Made by a program: the position numbers and the translations under genes
Part shown: positions 1 to 6,280 of the stretch, piece by piece
How the letters are laid out: each line of letters opens with the position of its first letter
Numbering within the stretch: position 1 is the stretch's first letter
NCBI GenBank assembly: GCA_032111745.1
Contig: JAULUH010000484.1
Coordinates: 1 to 20,180 of the forward strand
Length of the DNA stretch: 20,180 bases
Direction: 5' to 3'
Origin: JAULUH01 sp032111745
Lineage (GTDB): Bacteria; Chloroflexota; Anaerolineae; JAAEKA01
Notes under the pieces: model-generated
Seen by the model: the letters and a program-made list of their open reading frames with translations, nothing else
What the model was told of the DNA's origin: nothing
Database searches by the model: none

Positions 1-1759
1 CCCCAGGAAACTCCTCAAAATTTACCTTCTCGATGTACTCGATCAGCGGCTCCAGCACATCCCGAAAATCGTACTCGATGATCACCAGCTCCACGCCTTC
101 CGTGAGCTTGGGGAACCGGGCCCACCGCCGCTGCACGCGCTCCCGCATCTCCGGCGAGGTGGCGATGCATACGGCTCGAACGTCGTCGGATAGGCGCTTG
201 GCATACTGCAGCGCCTGCAAGGTGCCCCGATGCACGTCCGCAATCGGCACCAGCGCCACATCGGCCACCGTGCCCAGGTCCTGCTCGGCCAGCCCCCGGG
301 TGCTCAGGGAATCGGCCACCCGCTCGTAGTGTTTGTTGATCTGATCGAACAGAACCACCAGAAGCGGGATAATCAGCGCCACCACCCAGGCCCCTTCAAT
401 GAACTTGGTAGCCACCAAGATGATGAACACGATGCCCGTTACCACGGCGCCCACGAAACTGACCGTCCGTTTCCACCGCCAGCCCTTCTCGTAATGCAAC
501 ACCGTGGCACTGGTGACCATCTTCTCCCCAGGTGCCAGGGTCGCAATCTTGGAGAACAGCCTGGTCATGCCAGCCTGCGATAGGGTGAACGCCAGCATGA
601 CACCCAGCGCGTATAACGGCAGCATGGCGATCTCGTTGGCCTGGAAGATGATCACCATCAGAGAAGCCAGCACCGCCAACACGATGATGCCTGAGCTGAA
701 CACCAGGCGGTCTCCCCGATTCTGCATCCAGCGCGGTAAGAACCCATCGCGCGCCAGGAAGGAGCTCAGCCGCGGGAAGTCCTGGTATCCCGTATTGGCG
801 GCCAGGAACAAGATCAGCGCCGTGGACACCTGCACCCAGAAGTAGACGACTCCGTTGCCTGCCACGGCTCGGGTCAGCTGGGAAAGGGTGCTCTGCTCGT
901 GCGACGGCACCAGCCGCAGCTGGGTGGCCAGAAAGGAAATGCCCAGGAAGAGAGCCATCGCCATGAAGCCCATGATTACCATCGTGGTTGCGGCGTTCCT
1001 CGCTTCGGGCGGCTTGAACGCCGGCACGCCATCGCTGATAGCCTCGATGCCGGTCAGCGCCGTACACCCGGCTGCAAAGGCCCGCAAGACCAACCAGATC
1101 AGGAACACTCCGGTAATGGCGCTCTCTGCAGGCACCACCTCAGCTTCGTATGTCAGCGGTGCCGCGCCAAACAGGCCGAAATGGCGCACCAACCCGATCC
1201 CTACCATGAACAGGACCCCCACTACGAACGCGTAGGTGGGCAGCGCGAAAACCGTGCCGCTTTCCCGCACGCCCCGCAGGTTTACCCAGGTGATGACAAA
1301 GATGGCCACCAATGCCATCACCACGCGCCAGTCATTCAGCTGCGGAAACGCCGACGTCACCGCCCGCACCCCGGCTGACGCCGACACCGACACCGTGAGG
1401 ATGTAGTCCGTGAGCAGGGCGGCTCCGGCCACCAAGGCGGGATAATACCCCAGATTGTCCCTGGAGACGATATATGACCCACCCCCTAATGGATAGTGCA
1501 GGATCGTCTGAATGTAGCTGAATACAACCAGCAGCACCAGCCCGGCCACCGCCAGCGCAATGGGCAGGGTCAACCACAGGGCGCCGCTGCCGAGGACGAT
1601 CAGGACGGTCATGATCGCCTCAGTAGCATAGGCATTGCTGCTGATGGGATCCGAGGCAAATACCGCCAAGCCCCGCACCTTGTCCAACCGCTCGTGCATC
1701 TCACGGCTGGTAGGGAACGGCTCCCCAATCAAGAAGCGCTTGACGCGGCTGATCTCCAC
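1..1759 (-). CDS. kimA: KimA-type potassium importer / APC-superfamily permease (C-terminus cut by window edge)
   Basis: A 12-helix-type membrane transporter of the APC superfamily, closest by eye to Bacillus subtilis KimA (YdaO), a high-affinity proton-coupled K+ importer. About 586 codons are visible and the frame is open at base 1; KimA has about 607 residues, so little is missing. Seen: N-terminal KRFLIGEP, SDPISSNAYATE (Asp37, Tyr44), GGGSYIVSRDNLG, TDYILTVSVSASAG (Asp118, Tyr119, Thr122, Ser126) and ALTGIEA (Thr236, Glu239). These match, offset by about one to six residues, the residues I recall as K+ ligands in KimA. The last ~100 residues form a soluble alpha/beta region like the cytosolic tail of this family. 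I chose the GTG at 1759 because GGAG lies 8 nt upstream and the KimA N-terminus aligns there; an in-frame ATG at 1831 lacks a ribosome site. K+ specificity is inferred; an amino-acid substrate is the alternative. Confidence 0.85.
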   Translation of the reverse strand, partial: MEISRVKRFLIGEPFPTSREMHERLDKVRGLAVFASDPISSNAYATEAIMTVLIVLGSGALWLTLPIALAVAGLVLLVVFSYIQTILHYPLGGGSYIVSRDNLGYYPALVAGAALLTDYILTVSVSASAGVRAVTSAFPQLNDWRVVMALVAIFVITWVNLRGVRESGTVFALPTYAFVVGVLFMVGIGLVRHFGLFGAAPLTYEAEVVPAESAITGVFLIWLVLRAFAAGCTALTGIEAISDGVPAFKPPEARNAATTMVIMGFMAMALFLGISFLATQLRLVPSHEQSTLSQLTRAVAGNGVVYFWVQVSTALILFLAANTGYQDFPRLSSFLARDGFLPRWMQNRGDRLVFSSGIIVLAVLASLMVIIFQANEIAMLPLYALGVMLAFTLSQAGMTRLFSKIATLAPGEKMVTSATVLHYEKGWRWKRTVSFVGAVVTGIVFIILVATKFIEGAWVVALIIPLLVVLFDQINKHYERVADSLSTRGLAEQDLGTVADVALVPIADVHRGTLQALQYAKRLSDDVRAVCIATSPEMRERVQRRWARFPKLTEGVELVIIEYDFRDVLEPLIEYIEKVNFEEFPG

Positions 1760-1767
1760 TGGATGAA

Positions 1768-1771
1768 CTCC
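1768..1771 (-). promoter_or_regulatory. Ribosome binding site deciding the GTG start of the KimA-like gene
   Basis: GGAG on the minus strand, 8 nt upstream of the GTG at 1759. The competing ATG at 1831 has no spaced purine-rich site before it. Numbering from the GTG also puts the conserved Asp/Tyr residues one position from those of B. subtilis KimA. Confidence 0.6.
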
Positions 1772-1867
1772 GATCTTAAGAGGATGAAATGCCGTACGGC
1801 CACCCTGGCCGGTACCACCAGCGGCAGCCATCCCTGGCAACCCGGCCAGACGTGACTATGATCGTTG

Positions 1868-1895
1868 ATTATAACACAAAGCGAGAGCTTGGCAA
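1868..1895 (-). promoter_or_regulatory. sigma70-type promoter of the KimA-like gene
   Basis: Minus strand: -35 TTGCCA (complement of 1890-1895, 5/6 to consensus), 16-nt spacer, -10 TATAAT (complement of 1868-1873, 6/6). Transcription should start near 1861. That leaves a leader of about 100 nt before the GTG start, in which I recognise no c-di-AMP (ydaO) riboswitch core. Confidence 0.65.
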
Positions 1896-1919
1896 TCTAG
1901 TGACCCGCAGGCAGCAGAC

Positions 1920-1948
1920 TTGTGGCCCGGCCTCGCCTGTGGTATCAT
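1920..1948 (+). promoter_or_regulatory. Candidate promoter of the cNMP-binding protein gene
   Basis: -35 TTGTGG (1920-1925), 17-nt spacer, -10 TATCAT (1943-1948, 5/6). Transcription would start near 1955, giving a leader of about 75 nt. Its -35 lies 24 bp from the -35 of the divergent permease promoter, so one bound regulator could affect both. Confidence 0.45.
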
Positions 1949-2031
1949 CCCGTCGTCGTTGAGTTCGGCAGGCACAGGCGAGCGGTAGCAAAGCTGGGTG
2001 GGACAATGTCATCGATGTGTAGGAGCATGTT

Positions 2032-2403
2032 GTGGCGACCGTGTCTAGCTTCAAACTACTGCGGAATGAAAAGGATGTCCGTACTTTCGCCGCTGGCGAG
2101 ACGATCTTCAGCAAGGGCGACCCCGGTGACGTCATGTACGCCGTGATCGAGGGCGAGGTCGATATTGTCGCGCCCCCGGACCGGCTGCTGGAGACAGTTC
2201 CATCAGGAGGCATCTTTGGCGAGATGGCCCTCTTGGAGCACTGCGTCCGCAGCGCCTCAGCTGTGGCCCGAACCGATTGTCGCCTGGCCGCGATCAGTAC
2301 CGACCGGTTCAACTTCCTGGTTCAGATGACCCCCAACTTCGCCCTGGACGTCATGCGCACCATGGCCGAACGCCTGCGCCGCCAGACGGCTACTACGACC
2401 TGA
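2032..2403 (+). CDS. Stand-alone cyclic-nucleotide-binding (Crp/Fnr-type effector) domain protein
   Basis: A 123-residue protein consisting almost entirely of one cNMP-binding beta-barrel fold. The phosphate-binding cassette is visible as GGIFGEMALLEHCVRSASAVA, with Glu64 and Arg73-Ser74 in the places that contact ribose and phosphate in CRP. Upstream come FAAGETIFSKGDPGDVMYAVIEGEVDI, the usual first strands. There is no helix-turn-helix, kinase or membrane segment, so it probably senses a ligand and acts through a partner protein. The start is GTG at 2032, with AGGAG at 2021-2025 six nt upstream. It is divergent from the KimA-like permease, which suggests but does not prove a link between nucleotide sensing and K+ uptake. 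Known relatives include single-domain Crp-like proteins in Chloroflexota and cyanobacteria. The ligand (cAMP, c-di-AMP or other) cannot be told from sequence. Confidence 0.85.
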   Translation: MATVSSFKLLRNEKDVRTFAAGETIFSKGDPGDVMYAVIEGEVDIVAPPDRLLETVPSGGIFGEMALLEHCVRSASAVARTDCRLAAISTDRFNFLVQMTPNFALDVMRTMAERLRRQTATTT

Positions 2404-2463
2404 TCCTGCCGCTGTTGCGACTGCACCACCCGGTCGCCACAGGCGTTGCCCCGGTAAGGCCGT

Positions 2464-2491
2464 GCCCGCTCCATGTTGGGTTGGAGTGGGC
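2464..2491 (+). promoter_or_regulatory. Strong RNA hairpin in the leader of the hydrolase/M23 gene
   Basis: Arms 2464-2473 and 2482-2491 pair over 10 bp (nine Watson-Crick, one G-U) with an 8-nt loop, and can extend by two wobble pairs. There is no T-run after it, so it is not a classical terminator. It ends 16 nt before the AGGAG ribosome site (2507-2511) of the next gene. It could limit read-through from the cNMP gene, stabilise the 3' message, or affect translation. Confidence 0.45.
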
Positions 2492-2519
2492 GTGCTCTCA
2501 AGAGATAGGAGAACCGCTC

Positions 2520-5387
2520 ATGCCTCGTCCTCTCTTCGATTCTCCCTTCATCTTCGGTATCCACGAGCCCGGAGGCGAGCACCACATGGTCGCCGCCGGC
2601 CGGCCAGGCTGGATCGTCTTCACCGAGGGCATCGGCGCCAATCCCGGCGACCGCAGCGGCAAGGACTTTCGCACCTGGAGCAACCAGGGTCTGGGCATTC
2701 TCTGCCGGCTCAACCACGGCTATAACCCCGACGGCACCATCCCGCCCAGCCAGCACTACTCGGATTTCGCCCAGCGCTGCGCCAACTACGTCGCCGCCAG
2801 CCCCGGCTGCAAGATCTGGATCATCGGCAACGAGATGAACCACCCGGTGGAGCGGCCCGGCGCCCGCATCGATTGGTCGCGTACCGTGGGACGCTCTGAG
2901 GTATCAGCACGCGGGCGCGCCGTGCCCTGGCGCTTCAACGCGCTCCAGGAGGAGACCCGCTCCTCCCGCATGGCCTTGATCAACCCCGGCGAGATCATCA
3001 CCCCCCAGCGCTACGTCCACTGCTACCGGCAGTGCCGGGAAGCGATCCGCCGCCTGCCCGGCCACCACGACGACCAGGTGCTGGTGGGCGGTGTGGCGCC
3101 CTGGAACAACTTGACGGCCTACGATGGCAACCCCAGCGGCGACTGGGTCCAGTATTTTCGCGATATCCTCCAGCTGCTAGGCCCCCAGCAGTGCGACGGC
3201 TTCACCCTGCACGCCTATACCCATTCGCCTAACCCCGAGGAGATCTACAACGATCACTTCATGGGGCCACCATTCCAGCGCTACCAGTACAACTTCCGCA
3301 CCTATCGTGACTTCCTGGCCGCCGTCCCGGCCAACATGCGCCATCTGCCAGCCTATATCACCGAGGCCGACCAGGACGTACCCTGGCTCGACCAGAACAA
3401 TAGCTGGGTCCAGCGCGCCTACGGGGAGATCGACCACTGGAACCAGCAACCCGGCAACCAGCAGATCAGGGCCCTGGTGCTGTACCGTTGGCCCAATATC
3501 GACCGCTGGGTCATCGAGGGCAAGAACGGCGTGATCGAGGATTTCCGCCAGGTCTTGCAACAAGACTACCGCTGGCGAGAGGTGCCCGCACCGGCACCGC
3601 AGCCCCCGGAACCCAAACCTCCCGCAACCAAGCCTAAGCCACCTGCAGTTGCCGCGCCACCCCAGGCTCCGGCGGTGGCCAGCTGGCGCCTGGGCGCCTG
3701 GCTAGAGGCTGGGCTGGAGGTCAATATCCGTCGCTCGCCTGGCTGGCGCGGCAAGCCGGATGATGATGTGCTGGCGAAAGCGCCCGCTGGTGCCATGATG
3801 CAGGTCATTAGCGGCCCGCAAGAGGCCGATGGCCTGGCCTGGTGGCGTGTACGCCATCTTACCTCGGAGAAGCAGGTCGTGGACGGCTGGGCCGCCCAGA
3901 ACAGCGCCACAGGCGCTGCCCTCCTCCGCGAGAGCGCCGCGCCCGCACCACACCTCGAGCCCGGTGCCTCTGCCACCACCCTGGATGAGGTCAACCTGCG
4001 GCGCTCCCCCGGCTTTCGTGGCAAGCCGGCCAACGATGTCCTCTACGCCATCCCACCCGGCTCTCAGGTGACTCTGCTTGCCGGCCCCCAGGCGGCCGAT
4101 GGCGTCAACTGGTGGCAGATTCGCTATGCTAGCCCCTTCGGCAATACCTTCACCGGCTGGGCCGGCGAGGCCACGGCGTCCGGGTCCAGGCTCCTGGATC
4201 CTGTGTCCGGCCAGCCCCCTGCTGTCCCGCCCCCCGTGGCCACGCCACCGGTTGCCACACCACCCGAGCCTGCCCCCCCCGCCCGCTTTCGCCTGGGCCA
4301 GCATGTTTACACCACCACCTTCCTGAACACCCGCCGTAGCCCAGGCTACGTTGATAAGGGCGAGGACGACGTGCTGCATGAAGCCCCGCCCCGCACCGAG
4401 GTGGTCATCTACTCCGGCCCTCAACCGGCGGACGACCTCACCTGGTGGAAGGTCCGCTACGTCGCCGAGGGCCGGTCCATCGACGGCTGGATGGCTGAGG
4501 CCGACCAGGCGGGCCGGGAGTTCCTGGCCGCTTCTCAGCCGCCCGCACCGGCACCTACCCCAGCCCCACCTGCTGTTCCAACTAAGACTCTCGCCGTCGG
4601 CCAAACTGTCTACAACGCCTACCGCGAGCCGGTCAACGTCCGCCGTACACCGGGCTACCTGCAGCAGACTGCCGGTGATGTCATCGGCAAGCTGCCGGCA
4701 GCGGCTGCCGCCACTATTGTGGCCGGCCCCCAAGATGCTGATGCCTTGCGCTGGTGGCGCATCGAGGCCCGAATCAGCGCCGAAACCGTGGCCGGCTGGA
4801 TCGCCGAGGTCGGCCCTGCCGGCCAGCGCTTCCTGGTACCCATCTCACTCCAAAACGCCATCGGGCTCGGCCGCCCCTTCGCCGGCTCCTGGCGCGTCAC
4901 CCAGCTCTTTGCCGACCGCCCCGCGTTCTACCAGCAGTTCAGCTACGATGGCGTCCCCCTGCGCGGGCACAACGGCATCGACTTCGGCACCCCTAACGGC
5001 ACCAGCATCCTCGCCGCCAGCGATGGCAAGGTGGCCCAGGTTGGTTTCGAAGCCAAGGGCTTTGGATATTATGTGAAGCTGGTGCATCCCTGGGGTGAGT
5101 CTCTGTATGCTCACTTGAAGAGCGTCCATGTCAAGGAGGGGGCCCAGGTGGCGCGCGGCGAGCTTCTGGGGCCGTCTGACAACACCGGCAACAGCAGCGG
5201 CCCTCACCTGCACTTCGGCATCCGCGTGCTCCCCTTCCGCCGCGGCGACGGCTGGGGCGGCTGCTGCGACCCTGCTCCCTTCATGAACCCGGACGACCTG
5301 ATCATCCCCGACTCCATCCGCAGCCTGGGCGGCATGCTGCCGCCCCCGGGCATGGCCCCCGACGAGCCCGGCCGCGAGCGGCCCTGA
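2520..5387 (+). CDS. Multidomain protein: clan GH-A hydrolase-like domain, four SH3b-like repeats, M23 metallopeptidase
   Basis: A 955-residue modular protein, probably acting on cell-wall or glycan material. Residues ~1-350 look like a clan-A TIM-barrel glycoside hydrolase: IWIIGNEMNH supplies the likely acid/base Glu105 and AYITEADQDVPW the likely nucleophile Glu282. A Pro/Ala/Lys linker (~360-385) leads to four SH3b-like repeats, whose V/L-N-x-R-R-S/T-P-G motifs begin near 401, 491, 602 and 705 and are separated by Pro-rich linkers. The C-terminus (~775-930) is an M23 (lysostaphin/LytM-type) zinc peptidase with HNGID (His817, Asp821), YAHL (His865) and HLHFG (His896, His898), so the metal and catalytic set is complete. 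The ATG at 2520 has AGGAG eight nt upstream; the frame is open further upstream to 2277 but there overlaps the cNMP gene. No signal peptide or transmembrane segment is visible, which is odd for such a protein. The glycan substrate is unknown. Confidence 0.88.
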   Translation: MPRPLFDSPFIFGIHEPGGEHHMVAAGRPGWIVFTEGIGANPGDRSGKDFRTWSNQGLGILCRLNHGYNPDGTIPPSQHYSDFAQRCANYVAASPGCKIWIIGNEMNHPVERPGARIDWSRTVGRSEVSARGRAVPWRFNALQEETRSSRMALINPGEIITPQRYVHCYRQCREAIRRLPGHHDDQVLVGGVAPWNNLTAYDGNPSGDWVQYFRDILQLLGPQQCDGFTLHAYTHSPNPEEIYNDHFMGPPFQRYQYNFRTYRDFLAAVPANMRHLPAYITEADQDVPWLDQNNSWVQRAYGEIDHWNQQPGNQQIRALVLYRWPNIDRWVIEGKNGVIEDFRQVLQQDYRWREVPAPAPQPPEPKPPATKPKPPAVAAPPQAPAVASWRLGAWLEAGLEVNIRRSPGWRGKPDDDVLAKAPAGAMMQVISGPQEADGLAWWRVRHLTSEKQVVDGWAAQNSATGAALLRESAAPAPHLEPGASATTLDEVNLRRSPGFRGKPANDVLYAIPPGSQVTLLAGPQAADGVNWWQIRYASPFGNTFTGWAGEATASGSRLLDPVSGQPPAVPPPVATPPVATPPEPAPPARFRLGQHVYTTTFLNTRRSPGYVDKGEDDVLHEAPPRTEVVIYSGPQPADDLTWWKVRYVAEGRSIDGWMAEADQAGREFLAASQPPAPAPTPAPPAVPTKTLAVGQTVYNAYREPVNVRRTPGYLQQTAGDVIGKLPAAAAATIVAGPQDADALRWWRIEARISAETVAGWIAEVGPAGQRFLVPISLQNAIGLGRPFAGSWRVTQLFADRPAFYQQFSYDGVPLRGHNGIDFGTPNGTSILAASDGKVAQVGFEAKGFGYYVKLVHPWGESLYAHLKSVHVKEGAQVARGELLGPSDNTGNSSGPHLHFGIRVLPFRRGDGWGGCCDPAPFMNPDDLIIPDSIRSLGGMLPPPGMAPDEPGRERP
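3700..4830 (+). repeat. Four SH3b-like protein repeats encoded in tandem
   Basis: Each unit of roughly 75 residues reads V/L-N-x-R-R-S/T-P-G-(W/F/Y), then D-V-(L/I), then (A/S)-G-P-Q-x-A-D and W-W-x-(V/I), ending G-W-(A/M/I)-A/G-E or AQN. Motif starts lie near nucleotides 3720, 3990, 4323 and 4632, so spacing is about 90-111 codons, with Pro-rich linkers between units. Nucleotide identity between units is modest, suggesting old duplications. In other proteins such domains bind cell-wall peptide or glycan; ligand binding here is inferred. Confidence 0.75.
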
Positions 5388-5493
5388 CCACCCCCACCTC
5401 CCAGCCCATCCCGGACCTCGGAGGGTGTTTCCCATGTACCACTAACCGTTTCTCCGGGAAAACACAGTATGTGGGATCGTCCGCGCCACCGAT

Positions 5494-5518
5494 GCTGGCG
5501 GCCCAGGCCTTCGCCGGC
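5494..5518 (+). terminator. Weak hairpin between convergent genes, possible terminator
   Basis: In the 148-nt convergent gap after the M23 gene, GCTGGCG (5494-5500) pairs with CGCCGGC (5512-5518) with one G-U pair and an 11-nt loop. The downstream run (gagtcttaat) is only slightly T-rich. A second imperfect inverted repeat (5425-5433 with 5456-5465) has a 22-nt loop and no T-run. Neither is a convincing intrinsic terminator. Confidence 0.25.
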
Positions 5519-5535
5519 GAGTCTTAATCCCCATA

Positions 5536-6255
5536 CTACTCCAGCCTGATGTAAATCCGCTTGTTGATCGCGCCCTTAGACTTGTAATCTGTCACCAGGA
5601 TGCGGCCGACCTCCTGGGTATTGGCCACATGCGTGCCGCCGTCGGCCTGCAGGTCCAGCCCGACGATCTCCACCGTGCGCACCTCCGGGATTCCCTCCGG
5701 CAGCAGGTTGACCTTGGTGCGAATCAGATCAGGGATCTCGAACGCCTCTTCCCTGGGCAGTATCCTGACCCGTACGGGCCGCGCGGCCGCCACCTCGGCG
5801 TTGCATCGAGCCTCGATCTCGCCCACCAACTCCCCGCGCAGCGTGGCAAACTCGAAATCCATCCGCCCTTCACCGGGCTCCATGTTGCCACCGGTGACCT
5901 GGGCCCCATAGTCGCGCCACACCACGCCACACAACACGTGCAGGGCCGTATGCGTGCGCATCAACGCATAACGGCGATCCCAGTTCAGGCGCCCTGTCAC
6001 CTGGGAGCCCGCGGCGGGCAAGCCATCGCCCACCTCCAGGCTATGCCACAGCCGGTCGCCAGCCCGTTTCACGCCCACCACCGTGTATTGGATGCCGTCA
6101 CCCTCGAGCCAGCCCCTATCGTGGGGCTGCCCCCCACCGCCGGGGTAGAAGGTCGTCCGGTCCAAGGCCACGGCGTTGAGCTCCGGATCGACAGCTACTA
6201 CCGTCGCCCCGAATTCCCGTAGGTAACTGTCAGTTTGAAAAAGAAGTTGGGTCAT
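5536..6255 (-). CDS. alaX: AlaX-type alanyl-tRNA editing protein
   Basis: A 239-residue trans-editing enzyme related to the editing domain of alanyl-tRNA synthetase; it deacylates mischarged Ser- or Gly-tRNA(Ala). Seen: FYPGGGGQPHDRG near 36-48, the first zinc motif HTALH (His102, His106), and the second motif DLQADGGTHVANT near 201-213. In the second motif His209 is present but Asp205 stands where AlaRS has Cys in CGGTH. The length suits the AlaX-M/L class without the tRNA-binding C-Ala domain. The ATG at 6255 has AAGGA five nt upstream; an upstream in-frame extension to 6396 would lie inside ppk1. The gene starts 25 nt after the ppk1 stop, so it is probably the last gene of the vanZ-ppk1-alaX unit. 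Confidence 0.92.
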   Translation of the reverse strand: MTQLLFQTDSYLREFGATVVAVDPELNAVALDRTTFYPGGGGQPHDRGWLEGDGIQYTVVGVKRAGDRLWHSLEVGDGLPAAGSQVTGRLNWDRRYALMRTHTALHVLCGVVWRDYGAQVTGGNMEPGEGRMDFEFATLRGELVGEIEARCNAEVAAARPVRVRILPREEAFEIPDLIRTKVNLLPEGIPEVRTVEIVGLDLQADGGTHVANTQEVGRILVTDYKSKGAINKRIYIRLE

Positions 6256-6280
6256 AGTCTTCCTTGGCTCGCCCGCAGGC

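Noticed and set aside
396..1577. Open frames on both strands within this stretch (e.g. 396-1067 minus, 855-1235 plus)
   Set aside because: They overlap the KimA-like permease in other frames, have no recognisable domains and odd composition. The permease frame shows conserved transporter motifs throughout.
1759..1831. In-frame ATG at 1831 as start of the KimA-like gene
   Set aside because: No spaced Shine-Dalgarno site, and it would add 24 residues absent from KimA. The GTG at 1759 has GGAG at the right distance.
1760..1865. c-di-AMP (ydaO) riboswitch in the KimA leader
   Set aside because: KimA genes in Firmicutes carry this riboswitch, but the leader is only about 100 nt and I see none of its conserved core.
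2277..2519. N-terminal extension of the hydrolase/M23 protein back to 2277
   Set aside because: It would overlap the cNMP gene in another frame and has no ribosome site. The ATG at 2520 has AGGAG eight nt upstream.
3702..4733. Long minus-strand frame (343 residues) opposite the SH3b repeats
   Set aside because: It is a by-product of high GC and biased third positions in the plus-strand gene, Gly/Arg-rich, with no recognisable fold.
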